Under the pieces are notes generated by a model, which made no database searches, was not told the origin of the DNA, and worked only from the letters and a program-made list of their open reading frames with translations. The translations under genes and the position numbers were made by a program. Below, one piece after another: positions 8,665 to 17,126 of a DNA stretch of 64,000 nt. Within the stretch, counting starts at the first letter, position 1. Every line of letters begins with the position of its first letter. This stretch comes from Actinomycetospora sp. NBRC 106375 (GTDB lineage: Bacteria > Actinomycetota > Actinomycetes > Mycobacteriales > Pseudonocardiaceae): positions 62,001 through 126,000 of the forward strand of contig NZ_BSTS01000016.1 in assembly GCF_030269665.1 (NCBI RefSeq). The letters are read 5' to 3'.

Positions 8665-9635
8665 CAGCGCTCGCCGCCGGTCTGGGGGGCCTCGGTGACG
8701 TCGTCGGTGTCGAGGTGGTGGACGTGCCGCCCGCCGAAGCCGTTGCCGTTGCCCGCGGCCGCGCCGTCGTCGCCGCGCGGGGCGTCGGGACGCGCCGGGG
8801 TGCCACCCGAGCCGGCCCCGTCCACCGCCGGCGGCATCAGGCTGAGCACGACGTCCGACGGGTGCCCGGGGCCGATCTCGATCTCCGAGGCCACCGGCGC
8901 GTAGCCGCTCGCGGTGATCGTGTAGATGCCGTGGGCCACGTCGTCGAAGCGGAACGAGCCGTCCTCGCCGGTGACGCGCGAGCCGACGACGTGCCCGTCC
9001 TCGCTGACCAGCGTCGCCAGCGCCTCGGCCACGGGACGCCCGGCGCCCGCCGAGCGCACCGTCCCGGAGAGCTGGGTCCGCGTCGCCAGCGCGACGTCGT
9101 GGGTGACGTGCCCCTCGCCCGGCACGCGCACCGTCTCGGCGACGGGCGCCAGGCGCGGGGCGGCGGCGGTGAGCGTGTAGGTGCCCTCGGTGAGGTCGGA
9201 GAAGCGGTAGGCGCCGTCGCCGCCCGAGCGCGTCACCGCGACGACGGTGCCGCGCACGTCGGTGAGCGTCAGCACGACGTCGCCCCACCCGCTGACGCCA
9301 CTGGCATCACTGCCGCCGTTGGTGCCGCCGCCGTGGCGCACGCCGACCGTGCCGCCGAGGGTGGCGCCGCCGCCGGTGAGCCCGACGTCGTGGCGCAGCG
9401 GGCGGTCGGCGACCGCGACGAGCGAGGCCGTCGGCTGGTGCGTCGACGAGGCGCAGATGACCAGGTACGTCCCGCCCGTCGGCGGCACGAGCTGGTAGTG
9501 CCCGCCCTCGTCGGCGGAGGCGCGGTCGAGCTGGTCGCCGGAGAGGTCGCACAGCGTCAGCGCCGCGCCGGGCACGGGCGCGCCGTCACCCCGGGTGACC
9601 CGACCGAAGATCATGATCGGTTCCTGTCCGTCCAC
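8661..9635 (-). CDS. Soluble protein built of three carboxypeptidase-regulatory-like modules
   Basis: 324 residues from a GTG with GAGAGG 9 nt upstream; an ATG seven codons later (9614) is possible. Three modules are visible: about residues 7-92 (IMIFGRVTRGDGAPVPGAAL ... GGTYLVICASS), 95-187 with a Gly/Ser-rich insertion (ATLGGTVGVRHGGG), and 188-275 (TQLSGTVRSAGAGRPVAEAL ... GIYTITASGYAPV). A disordered acidic/His-containing tail follows. No signal peptide, membrane helix or catalytic domain. It resembles the tail of the MFS transporter at about 22-24 kb without the pump. It is the first gene of a two-gene operon with the YceI protein. Confidence 0.82.
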   Translation of the reverse strand: MDGQEPIMIFGRVTRGDGAPVPGAALTLCDLSGDQLDRASADEGGHYQLVPPTGGTYLVICASSTHQPTASLVAVADRPLRHDVGLTGGGATLGGTVGVRHGGGTNGGSDASGVSGWGDVVLTLTDVRGTVVAVTRSGGDGAYRFSDLTEGTYTLTAAAPRLAPVAETVRVPGEGHVTHDVALATRTQLSGTVRSAGAGRPVAEALATLVSEDGHVVGSRVTGEDGSFRFDDVAHGIYTITASGYAPVASEIEIGPGHPSDVVLSLMPPAVDGAGSGGTPARPDAPRGDDGAAAGNGNGFGGRHVHHLDTDDVTEAPQTGGERW

Positions 9636-9778
9636 CGACGTCCACCTCTCTGGCAACGCACCATCGCACTCGAGCGGGCCGGCGACCCGTCGACACCATC
9701 GTCCTCCGGCCACTCCCGCGACGCCCGGGCACGGTCCCTCCACCGACGAGGGATTCCGTTCCGGACACGCACGGGATT

Positions 9779-9798
9779 TGCTTGGATAGTACAAGCAT
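9779..9798. promoter_or_regulatory. Candidate operator TGCTTG-N7-CAAGCA
   Basis: Perfect inverted repeat TGCTTGGATAGTACAAGCA at 9779-9797. The minus strand of 9789-9798 reads ATGCTTGTAC, the same 10-mer that occurs upstream of the marR gene at 21031-21040. It lies in the divergent region between the module protein (minus) and the acyl-CoA dehydrogenase (plus). TACTAT on the minus strand could be a -10 box. The rest of 9636-9862 shows nothing else recognisable. Confidence 0.5.
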
Positions 9799-9862
9799 CA
9801 TCTCGCGCCGGCTCGTCGGTGATCGGATGGCGGGCGCCCGCCGACCGCGCCACGCTGGGGGC

Positions 9863-11107
9863 ATGCCCGAGCTCCCGTCCGACTTCCCGGCCCTGCCGCA
9901 GCCCGCCCTCGACCTCGACCCGGACCGGCGCGCGGTGGCGGACTTCTACGACTACGCCGACCTGCTCACCGACGAGGAGACGGCGACGCTGCGGCGCCTG
10001 CGGTCCTATCTCGCGCAGGACGTCGCGCCGCTGGTCGAGAACGCCTGGGAGCGCGCCGAGTTCCCGATGCAGCTGGTCAAGGGCTTCGCGGAGCTCGACC
10101 TCGCCGGGCTGCCCTACGGTCTCGGCACCGCGACCGACGAGCCCGCCCGCCGGCTCTTCCTCGGGTTCCTGCACGCCGAGATCGCGCGGGTCGACCCGTC
10201 GGTGAACAGCTTCTTCGGCATCCACACCGGCCTCGCGATGGGCTCGATCTGGGCCGGCGGGACCTCCGAGCAGCGGCAGCGCTGGCTGCCGTCGATGGCG
10301 CGGATGGAGACGATCGGCGCCTTCGGGCTCACCGAGCCGCACGGCGGGTCCGACGTCGCGGGCGGGATGGAGACCACCGCGCGCCGCGACGGGGACCACT
10401 GGGTGCTCGACGGCGACAAGCGCTGGATCGGCAACGCGACCTTCGCCGACGTGGTCGTCATCTGGGCGCGCGACCTCGAGACCGGCGAGGTGCGCGGGTT
10501 CGTCGTCCCGCGCGAGACCGAGGGCATGACGATCGCCAAGATCGAGGGCAAGACGGCGCTGCGCATCGTCCAGAACGCCGACATCGCGCTGCGCGGCGTG
10601 CGCGTCCCCGACGACCACCGCCTCGCGGGCGGCACGGGCACGTTCGCCGACGCGGGCGGGGTCCTGCGGGTCACCCGCGGCAACGCCTCCTGGGGCGCGA
10701 CCGGCACGCAGATGGGCGCCTACGAGCTCGCGCTGTCCTACGCCGGGCAGCGGGAGCAGTTCGGCCGCCCGATCGCCGGGTTCCAGCTCATGCAGGACCT
10801 GCTCGTCTCGATGCTCGGCAACGTCACCGCGTCGCTGGGGATGGCCGTGCGCAACGCCCAGCTCCTGGACGCGGGACGGGGCTCCGACGCCCACTCGGCG
10901 CTGGCCAAGGAGTTCTGCGCGAGCCGCATGCGCGAGACCGTGGCCTGGGCCCGCCAGCTCGTCGGCGGCAACGGGGTGATCCTCGGCAACGGTGTCGCGC
11001 GCTACTTCGCCGACGCCGAGGCCCTCTACTCCTTCGAGGGCACGCGGGAGATGAACACGCTGATCGTGGGGAAGGCGGTCACCGGCCAGAGCGCGTTCGT
11101 ACGCTGA
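9863..11107 (+). CDS. Acyl-CoA dehydrogenase (glutaryl-CoA dehydrogenase/ACX4-like)
   Basis: 414 residues from the ATG at 9863; an in-frame GTG at 9782 would add 27 unlikely residues. FAD-dependent flavoprotein. Conserved blocks are FGLTEPHGGSD (flavin/substrate binding), RWIGNATFADV, REQFGRPIAGFQLMQD, and near the C-terminus YSFEGTREMNTLIVG, whose Glu matches the catalytic base of the glutaryl-CoA dehydrogenase group. The substrate could be glutaryl-CoA or another short acyl-CoA. It is divergent from the module/YceI operon. Confidence 0.88.
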   Translation: MPELPSDFPALPQPALDLDPDRRAVADFYDYADLLTDEETATLRRLRSYLAQDVAPLVENAWERAEFPMQLVKGFAELDLAGLPYGLGTATDEPARRLFLGFLHAEIARVDPSVNSFFGIHTGLAMGSIWAGGTSEQRQRWLPSMARMETIGAFGLTEPHGGSDVAGGMETTARRDGDHWVLDGDKRWIGNATFADVVVIWARDLETGEVRGFVVPRETEGMTIAKIEGKTALRIVQNADIALRGVRVPDDHRLAGGTGTFADAGGVLRVTRGNASWGATGTQMGAYELALSYAGQREQFGRPIAGFQLMQDLLVSMLGNVTASLGMAVRNAQLLDAGRGSDAHSALAKEFCASRMRETVAWARQLVGGNGVILGNGVARYFADAEALYSFEGTREMNTLIVGKAVTGQSAFVR

Positions 11108-11135
11108 GGGTGATGTCGACGGATCGCGCCGCCCG

Positions 11136-12047
11136 GTGACCGGCCACCCGACGGTGGCCGTCGCCCTCGCGCTCTGCTCGGTCGTCGCCTACGCGTTCTC
11201 GGCGGCGCTGCAGCGCCGGGAGACCGCGCGGGCCGCGGAGCCCGTCGAGTCGGCGGGCGGCTGGGGGTTCTTCCGGTCCCTGCTGCGCCGCCGGTGGTGG
11301 TGGGCCGGGGTCGCCTGCATGGTCGCGGGCGCGGTGATCCACATCGGCGCGCTCGGCTTCGGGTCGATCACGCTGGTCCAGCCGATCGGCGTGACGACGC
11401 TGATCCTCGCGCTGCCGCTCGACTCGTGGCTCGAGAAGCGGCGCATCCGCGCCGGCGAGTGGGTGGGCGCCGTCGTGCTGGTCGCGGGTCTGGTCGGGCT
11501 GCTGACGCTCGCGGCGCACGGCCCGCCGTCGCGGACCCCGCCGGCGCCGGTCGTGCTCGGGGCGATCGCCGTGATCGCGGTGACCGCTCTGGTGCTCGCC
11601 GCCGCCGGGGCCCGCGGGCGCCCGATCGTGCGGGCCGTGGTCCGCGCGGCGGCGTCCGGCCTGTGCGCCGGCGCGACGTCCGGGCTGGTGCGGCTGATCA
11701 TCCGGCTCATCGCCGACGGCCGCTCGCCCGCCCTGATCGCGACGGTGGTCGTCGCGGCGCTCGTGCTGCCGGTGGCCTCGATCCTGCTGGTGCAGACCGC
11801 GTTCCGGGACGGCGGCCTCGACGCCGGGCTGGCCACCCAGATCACCGCCGACCAGGCCGCCGCGGCCGCGATCGGGATCGTGGTGCTCGGCGAGCGCTAC
11901 ACCCTCGGCGCGGCCGGGGCCGCGCTGGCGTCGGTCAGCGCGGTCGTCGCGCTGGTCGGACTGGTGACGCTGATCCGCGCCGGGCCGACCCCCGAGCAGC
12001 GGGCCGCCCTGGCGTCGCCTACCGCAGCACCAGCACCAGGCCGGTGA
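11136..12047 (+). CDS. DMT-superfamily (EamA-like) permease
   Basis: 303 residues, GTG start. About nine hydrophobic segments. The first half holds the EamA-type pattern AGAVIHIGALGFGSITLVQPIG, the second half QITADQAAAAAIGIVVLGE, so the two halves are the usual internal repeat of drug/metabolite transporters. Function could be metabolite export; the substrate is unknown. Its 3' end overlaps the converging DUF202 gene by 29 bp. Confidence 0.8.
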   Translation: MTGHPTVAVALALCSVVAYAFSAALQRRETARAAEPVESAGGWGFFRSLLRRRWWWAGVACMVAGAVIHIGALGFGSITLVQPIGVTTLILALPLDSWLEKRRIRAGEWVGAVVLVAGLVGLLTLAAHGPPSRTPPAPVVLGAIAVIAVTALVLAAAGARGRPIVRAVVRAAASGLCAGATSGLVRLIIRLIADGRSPALIATVVVAALVLPVASILLVQTAFRDGGLDAGLATQITADQAAAAAIGIVVLGERYTLGAAGAALASVSAVVALVGLVTLIRAGPTPEQRAALASPTAAPAPGR

Positions 12048-12342
12048 CCAGCGCCAGCACCGCCACCGCGCCGCCGAGCACCGGCACGGCACGATCGGCG
12101 GCGAGCGGTGAGGGCAGCGGGCTGCGGCTCAGGCGCACGGTCCGGCGCCGTCCGTAGAGGGCGACGACGACGGCGAGCACGGCGGCCGCGCCGGCGAGCA
12201 CCAGGGCCGGCCAGGAGCCCTCGTGCGTCACCTCGCGGACCGCCAGCAGCAGCGCGTTCGCCCCGACGCCCAGCGAGGTCCGGCTCCACGCGAGGCCGGT
12301 GCGCTCGGCCTGCAGGCCGGCGTCCGACGGGGACGCGCTCAC
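12019..12342 (-). CDS. DUF202 family small membrane protein (second of pair)
   Basis: 107 residues with a GTG start overlapping the stop of the other DUF202 gene (GTGA). The family signature LQAERTGLAWSRTSLGVGANALLL is split over the first helix, followed by two more helices and a basic loop (YGRRRTVRLSRSP). DUF202 proteins (YidH type) are three-helix membrane proteins of unknown function, often found in pairs like this. Confidence 0.85.
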   Translation of the reverse strand: MSASPSDAGLQAERTGLAWSRTSLGVGANALLLAVREVTHEGSWPALVLAGAAAVLAVVVALYGRRRTVRLSRSPLPSPLAADRAVPVLGGAVAVLALVTGLVLVLR

Positions 12343-12710
12343 GCCCCGCCCCGCAGGACGACGAGGGCGAGCCCGAAGAGCGCCAGCACGACGAGTCCGG
12401 CGGCGAGCACCCACGGCAGGCGCTGGCGGGGCAGCGGACGTCCGCGGCGGATCGCGAACTCGACCCCGCGCCAGCGCAGGACCCCGCCCGCGGCCGTCAC
12501 GACCGCGAGCGCCACGAGGAAGGCGCCGAGGACGCCGCGCATGCCGGGCACCGCGAACTCGGGCAGCAGCTGCACCACGGCCACCCCGGCGGCGAGCAGC
12601 GACAGGGAGGTGCGCAGCCACGCGAGGAACGTGCGCTCGTTGGCGAGCGTGAAGCGGTAGTCCGGCTCGTGCTCCTCGTCGGTCTCGTGCCCGTCGGAGG
12701 CCTCGGCCAC
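12339..12710 (-). CDS. DUF202/YidH family membrane protein (first of pair)
   Basis: 123 residues, GTG start preceded by GGGAGGGAG. Acidic N-terminus, then the DUF202 signature FTLANERTFLAWLRTSLSLL, and three hydrophobic segments. It probably forms a hetero-complex with the overlapping downstream DUF202 gene; that is inference from the coupling. It follows the broken sulfite-oxidase-type gene on the same strand by 105 bp. Confidence 0.87.
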   Translation of the reverse strand: MAEASDGHETDEEHEPDYRFTLANERTFLAWLRTSLSLLAAGVAVVQLLPEFAVPGMRGVLGAFLVALAVVTAAGGVLRWRGVEFAIRRGRPLPRQRLPWVLAAGLVVLALFGLALVVLRGGA

Positions 12711-12815
12711 GGACGACTCCCTCCCGCGTGCGGACGTGACCTGCGCATGCTGCCGGGTGGGGACCGGCTCCGGGCCGGGCGCCTCGGATCGGGCCCCACG
12801 GATCCGGCCGTCGGG

Positions 12816-13939
12816 TCACCCCTGGGCGGACCGGACCGCGTGCAGCGTCACCCGGGCCCAGGCGTTGTTGACGTAGCCCTTCGGGTTCCAGACCTCCGCG
12901 GGGTCGGCGGGCTGGACCCCGGCCGCCGAGTCCCACGCCCGCGCGACCACCCGCGTCGACCCGGGCGGCAGGTCGAGCACGGCCGACCAGAGCCGCCAGC
13001 TCCAGCGGCTCGCCTGCGGCGCGAGGTCGGCCTCGGCCCACGTGGCGCCGTCGTCGGTGGAGACGTCGACGCGCACCACCGTCCGGTCGCCCCCGGCCAG
13101 GGCGTAGCCGGTCACGGCGACCGGTCCCGCGGGGACCTCCGCGCCGTCCGCGGGGGCGAGGACGTCGGCGTTCACCGCGATCGCCCCGAGCGCGATCCCG
13201 CGGCCGCGTCCGGGCGTGGCGTCGGCGGGCAGGAGGCGGTAGGCGACGGCCTGGTAGTGGCCGTCCGAGGGCCGGTCGCGGACGGTGACCCGCTCGAGCC
13301 ACTTCACGCTGCGCGCGCCGATCCAGCCGGGGACGACGACCCGCACCGGGGCGCCGTGCGCGGCCGGCAGCGGGGCGTCGTTCATCGACCAGGCGAGCAG
13401 GCGAGCAGCACCTCGGGGGCCAGGGCCTTCTCCAGCGGCACCGACACCGCGTAGGGCTCCGGCTGGTCCGGTTCGGCGGAGACGTCGGCGCCGGTGAACG
13501 CGACGTCGGTGGCGGCCGGCTCGACGCCCGACTCCCGCAGCACGTCGGCGAGCCGCACGCCGGACCACCGCGCGGTCCCGGTGGCGCCGGGGCCCCACGG
13601 GGTCTCGCCGGGCAGGTCGGCGACCTCCGTCAGGCCGGCCCGGCGGTTGCCCGCGCACTGCAGGGTCACGACCTCGGCGTGCTCCGTGAACCGCACGCGG
13701 AGCTCGTCGAGCGTCCACGTCGCCGGGCGCCCGACGAGCCCGTCCGCGCGCAGCGACCAGGTCGCGGGGTCGATGCGGGGGCGCTCGACGGCGTGGTTGC
13801 GGTGGTAGAAGACCTCGACGGGGGTCAGATCCCGGCCCGCGAGCGCCGTCCGCGGCGGCTCCGCGTTGTACGGCCGCGACGAGTGGACCGTCATGTCGGC
13901 GGGCTCGGTGGACACGGTCCTCCCCGGGGTCGACGACAC
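12816..13939 (-). pseudogene. Sulfite-oxidase-type molybdopterin enzyme, frameshifted by an 8-bp duplication
   Basis: The N-terminal half reads VEVFYHRNHAVERPRIDP and VTLQCAGNRRAGL; the Cys is the molybdenum ligand of the sulfite oxidase family. After LAPEVLLA the frame hits a stop. The rest continues in another frame: WSMNDAPLPAAHGAPVRVVV, then the dimerisation (Mo-co_dimer) domain VDVSTDDGATWAEADL, ending with NAWARVTLHAVR. Deleting one copy of an 8-bp tandem repeat restores a single 371-residue protein. The start is uncertain (GTG at 13939 or 13915, ATG at 13894). If the shift is real, neither half can be a working enzyme. Confidence 0.85.
13392..13407. repeat. 8-bp tandem duplication GGCGAGCA x2 causing a frameshift
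   Basis: GGCGAGCA occurs at 13392-13399 and again at 13400-13407. With one copy the coding sequence reads VLLAWSMND without interruption. With two it reads VLLACSPGR and then stop. Confidence 0.9.
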
Positions 13940-14133
13940 GCGGTGAGTGCCCGGCGGGGTCGGTTGATCCGACCGGGTGGACCTCGGTGTCGGGCCTGTG
14001 ACAGGTCCTCGCGCACGGGCCGATCAAGATCGATATCGGCGGCGTCGGGAGCCCGGTGTGCCCAGGTCAGCCGGGGTGGGAAACCCGGTCCACCGGGTGC
14101 CGGACACCCCGACGGGCAGCTCGGGCGGAGTCG

Positions 14134-14139
14134 TAGGGT
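14134..14139 (+). promoter_or_regulatory. -10-like box TAGGGT for a leaderless small gene
   Basis: TAGGGT ends 7 nt before the ATG at 14147. This is the same spacing seen before several other genes here. Confidence 0.4.
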
Positions 14140-14146
14140 GCCGCGC

Positions 14147-14314
14147 ATGACGCAGACGCCGATCTACGAGGAAGTCCGCCGGGCGTTCGGCCGCGCCGAC
14201 CGTGGCCTCGAGAGGCGGACGTTCCGCGAGGCGTCGAGCGGGGCCGAGGAACGCCCCTCCCGCCCCGTGATGCTGCGCGGCAACGGCGGTCGGCACCGGC
14301 GCTCCGGCGACTGA
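14147..14314 (+). CDS. Small basic hypothetical protein, 55 residues
   Basis: Starts MTQTPIYEEVRRAFGRADRG and ends in a basic, Gly-rich tail. No family recognised. Support for it being real is the promoter box placed for a leaderless start, coding-like third-position GC, and the lack of any other gene in this 500-bp interval. It has no membrane helix or Cys pair. It could be a small nucleic-acid-binding protein given its charge, but that is only a guess. Confidence 0.45.
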   Translation: MTQTPIYEEVRRAFGRADRGLERRTFREASSGAEERPSRPVMLRGNGGRHRRSGD

Positions 14315-14437
14315 CCACCCGACCCTCGCCGTGCTGCTCGCGGGCCCGGACCACGGCACCTCCGGGGCGTGGGGCATGGTGGTGCCCGGTTCCGTCCCTG
14401 ACGACGGGGCCGGTCGCCGAGGTCAGCGAGGGCAGTC

Positions 14438-16033
14438 ATGAGCGAGCAACCCGGGCCCGCGGGGCCGCCCGGGCCCGGACGCGGGCGGCACTCCGCGCCC
14501 GGTCCGGACGCCGACGCCCCGGCTCCTGACGCCCCCCGCCACGCCGGCGAGCCCGACCGTGCCGGTCGCCCGCCCGCGCCGCCCTCGCAGCCGGCGCCGC
14601 CGTCGCCGCCGTCGCCACCATCACCGCCGCCGACGTCGCCCGCCGGACCGGGCGGCCCACCGCGTCACGCCGGTCCCGGGCCCGGCGGGCCGCCGAACCC
14701 CCAGGGTCCGCCACCGGGACCGCCGCCCCCGGGAGCCGGCCGTCCCGGTCCGGGCGGCCCGGGCGCTCCGGGACCCGCTCGCCCCGGCCCGCCGCCCGTC
14801 GTCGCCCCCGGCTACGGACCCGGCGGTCCTGGAGGCCCGGGGGGTCCTGGGGCCCCGGGAGGCCCGCCGCCGGGCCGCCCCGGTCCGCAGGGGCGGGGTC
14901 CGGCGCGACCCGAGGGCGACCCGTCCGGCCCGCGTCCCGGCGAGTCCCCGACCCGCGCCGTCCGACCCGGCGAGGACGAGCTCACCAGCCACCGGGCCGA
15001 CGCCGCGGGGGACGGACAGGCCCCGGCGTCCGGCCTGTCGATGGTCAAGGTCACCGGGCAGGCCGCCGCGGCCACGACCACCGCGGCCGTCGGCTCGTTC
15101 ATCGGCGGCGCGGGCGGCACCGTGATCGGCGCCGGGATCGCTGCCATCGTCACGACGATCGGCGACGCCTTCTACCAGCGCTCGATCGAGCGGACGCGCG
15201 ACACCGTCCGGCGCCGGCTGCGCTCCGGGCGGCGTGACGGCGAGGACGGCGAGGACGGCGCCGAGCCACCGCGCGAACCGGCGACCGTGCTCGCGGGCAC
15301 CGGCGCGGACCGGCCCGGTGCCGGCACGAGCGTCATGGCGAGCCGGCCCCGGGGCGGCGCGCCGGCCCCCGACGACCAGCCGACCGTCGTGCTCGGCGCC
15401 GACGGCCCCACGCGGGTCACCCCGGCGGCGGGCGGCGGTCCGGGCGGCGACGACCCGACGCGCGTCACGCCCGCGCCCGCGACGCAGGCGATGGGCGCCG
15501 AGGACCCGACGCGGGTCACGGGCGCGCCGGCCACGCAGGCGATGGGCGGCGGTCCGGGTGCCGACGACCCGACCCGCGCCGTCGGCCCGGGCACGCGGGT
15601 CCTGTCCGGGCCCGAGGACGACGAGACCGTCGTGCACCGCGCTCCGGGTGGCCCCGGCGGGCCCGACGACCCGGACGACCCCGACGGCGAGCCGGCGCGT
15701 CCGACGCCCTGGCGGCGCTACGGCATCCTCGCGGCGACCGCGCTGCTGATCTTCCTCATCGCGATGCTGGCGATCACGGGCATCGAGCGGGTCAAGGGGT
15801 CGCCGCTCTCGGGCGGCGAGTCGGGGACCAGTGTCGGCGCCGTGTTCGGGACGGCCGCACCCGAGACCACGACGAGCGGCGCGCCCGAGACCACGACCAG
15901 CGCGCCGGCCGAGGGCGGGGAGACGACCACGTCGGAGAGCCGCACGACGACCTCGCGCACCTCGGAGTCGAGGGAGACGACCACCACGGGCGCGCCGCGC
16001 CTGGTGCCCTCGGGGCTGCTGCCGGGTAACTGA
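14438..16033 (+). CDS. Pro/Gly-rich single-pass membrane protein with repeated D-P-T-R motifs
   Basis: 531 residues, not matched to a named family. Residues 1-180 are almost only Pro, Gly, Ala and Arg (cytoplasmic, disordered). About 205-250 is a Gly/Ala-rich hydrophobic stretch (SFIGGAGGTVIGAGIAAIVT) followed by a basic helix. About 285-415 is an acidic linker in which DxPTxV-like motifs recur: DQPTVVL, DGPTRVT, DDPTRVT, EDPTRVT, DDPTRAV and DDETVVH. A single membrane helix (about 430-450) precedes a Thr/Ser-rich outer tail. The repeated Thr sites look like Ser/Thr-kinase targets for FHA-domain binding; this is inference. Confidence 0.75.
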   Translation: MSEQPGPAGPPGPGRGRHSAPGPDADAPAPDAPRHAGEPDRAGRPPAPPSQPAPPSPPSPPSPPPTSPAGPGGPPRHAGPGPGGPPNPQGPPPGPPPPGAGRPGPGGPGAPGPARPGPPPVVAPGYGPGGPGGPGGPGAPGGPPPGRPGPQGRGPARPEGDPSGPRPGESPTRAVRPGEDELTSHRADAAGDGQAPASGLSMVKVTGQAAAATTTAAVGSFIGGAGGTVIGAGIAAIVTTIGDAFYQRSIERTRDTVRRRLRSGRRDGEDGEDGAEPPREPATVLAGTGADRPGAGTSVMASRPRGGAPAPDDQPTVVLGADGPTRVTPAAGGGPGGDDPTRVTPAPATQAMGAEDPTRVTGAPATQAMGGGPGADDPTRAVGPGTRVLSGPEDDETVVHRAPGGPGGPDDPDDPDGEPARPTPWRRYGILAATALLIFLIAMLAITGIERVKGSPLSGGESGTSVGAVFGTAAPETTTSGAPETTTSAPAEGGETTTSESRTTTSRTSESRETTTTGAPRLVPSGLLPGN

Positions 16034-16039
16034 GGGCTC

Positions 16040-16669
16040 GTGCGCACCGACTTCGAGCCCGACGCCCTCGGCGCCGTGGGCTTCTACAAGTTCCTGACCT
16101 CGGTGATCGTCCCGCGGGCGATCGCGTGGGTCGTGACGCGCTCGGCCGACGGGACCGACAACCTCGCGCCGCACTCGTTCTTCACGGTCGCGAGCACCGA
16201 CCCGCCGATCGTGCAGTTCACGTCGGTCGGCGAGAAGGACTCGCTGCGCAACGTTCAGGCCACCGGCGAGTTCACGGTGTGCCTGACGCCCGAGCCGCTG
16301 CTCGAGACGATCAACGCGACCGCGACCGACTTCCCGTCGCACGAGAGCGAGATCGACGCGACCGGGGTGACCCGGGAGCCGTCGCGGTGCATCGCGACGC
16401 CGCGGATCGCGGAGTCACCGGTCGCCCTCGAGTGCCGTCTCGAGCAGGCGATGCCGGTGGGCAACTGCCACCTCGTGCTCGGGCGGGTCGTGCACGCCGT
16501 CGTCTCCGACGACGCGCTGGTCGACGGCCGCCCCGACGTGCAGCGCCTCGCGCCGCTCGCCCGCCTGGGCGGCAACCAGTGGTCGACGATCGGCGAGGTG
16601 CTCGACACCCCCCGCATCCGCTACGCCGACTGGCCCGGTCACTTCTCCGGGGCGTCGTCCAGCAGCTGA
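16040..16669 (+). CDS. Flavin reductase family protein (FMN-binding)
   Basis: 209 residues, GTG start. The fold is the split-barrel flavin reductase/DIM6-NTAB type: IVPRAIAWVVTRSADG near the start, then NLAPHSFFTVASTDPPIVQF for FMN binding, then GEKDSLRNVQATGEFTVCL. Such proteins use NAD(P)H to reduce FMN for partner monooxygenases or act as small oxidoreductases. It starts 6 bp after the Pro-rich membrane gene. Its end overlaps the converging thioesterase gene by 31 bp. Confidence 0.85.
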   Translation: MRTDFEPDALGAVGFYKFLTSVIVPRAIAWVVTRSADGTDNLAPHSFFTVASTDPPIVQFTSVGEKDSLRNVQATGEFTVCLTPEPLLETINATATDFPSHESEIDATGVTREPSRCIATPRIAESPVALECRLEQAMPVGNCHLVLGRVVHAVVSDDALVDGRPDVQRLAPLARLGGNQWSTIGEVLDTPRIRYADWPGHFSGASSSS

Positions 16670-17103
16670 GCGGCCTTCTCGGCGTCGGCGAGGGCTAGCA
16701 GACGCCCGCGCGGGTCGGCGACGAGGCGGCGCGTGGTGTGGTCGAGCAGGCCCATGACGCCCGTGATCGTCGCGGCGACGACGTCACCGCGCCGCAGCTC
16801 CGTGTCCATCCGGAACGTCTTGCCCTCCCCGAAGCGCAGGTCGAGCGTGATCTCGACCTCGTCGCCGGCCCGGAGCTCGGCGAGGAAGCGGACCGTCGTC
16901 TCGAGGATGATCGGCCCGATGCCGGCGGCGGTCAGGTCGGCGATGCCCACCCCCAGCGCGCGGAGGCTCTCCGTGCGCCCGTGCTCGCCGTACTGGTGGT
17001 ACACCGCGTGGTTCACGTGGCCGTTGGCGTCGCACTCGTAGCCGCGCACCGTCACCGTCGTCGAGAACACGCCCGTCTCCCGTCGCCGCCCTGCCGTGAT
17101 CAT
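16639..17103 (-). CDS. Acyl-CoA thioesterase, hotdog fold
   Basis: 154 residues. The 4-hydroxybenzoyl-CoA-thioesterase-like pattern VRGYECDANGHVNHAVYHQY contains the Asp-x-x-Gly-His-Val-Asn active-site block; residues 60-130 (ETTVRFLAELRAGDEVEITL) form the hotdog strands. It would hydrolyse acyl-CoA thioesters in the cytoplasm. It stands divergent from the LLM oxidoreductase gene with only 23 bp between starts, so promoters must overlap. Confidence 0.87.
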   Translation of the reverse strand: MITAGRRRETGVFSTTVTVRGYECDANGHVNHAVYHQYGEHGRTESLRALGVGIADLTAAGIGPIILETTVRFLAELRAGDEVEITLDLRFGEGKTFRMDTELRRGDVVAATITGVMGLLDHTTRRLVADPRGRLLALADAEKAAQLLDDAPEK

Positions 17104-17126
17104 CGCGATCGTGACAGGCTGCGCGC

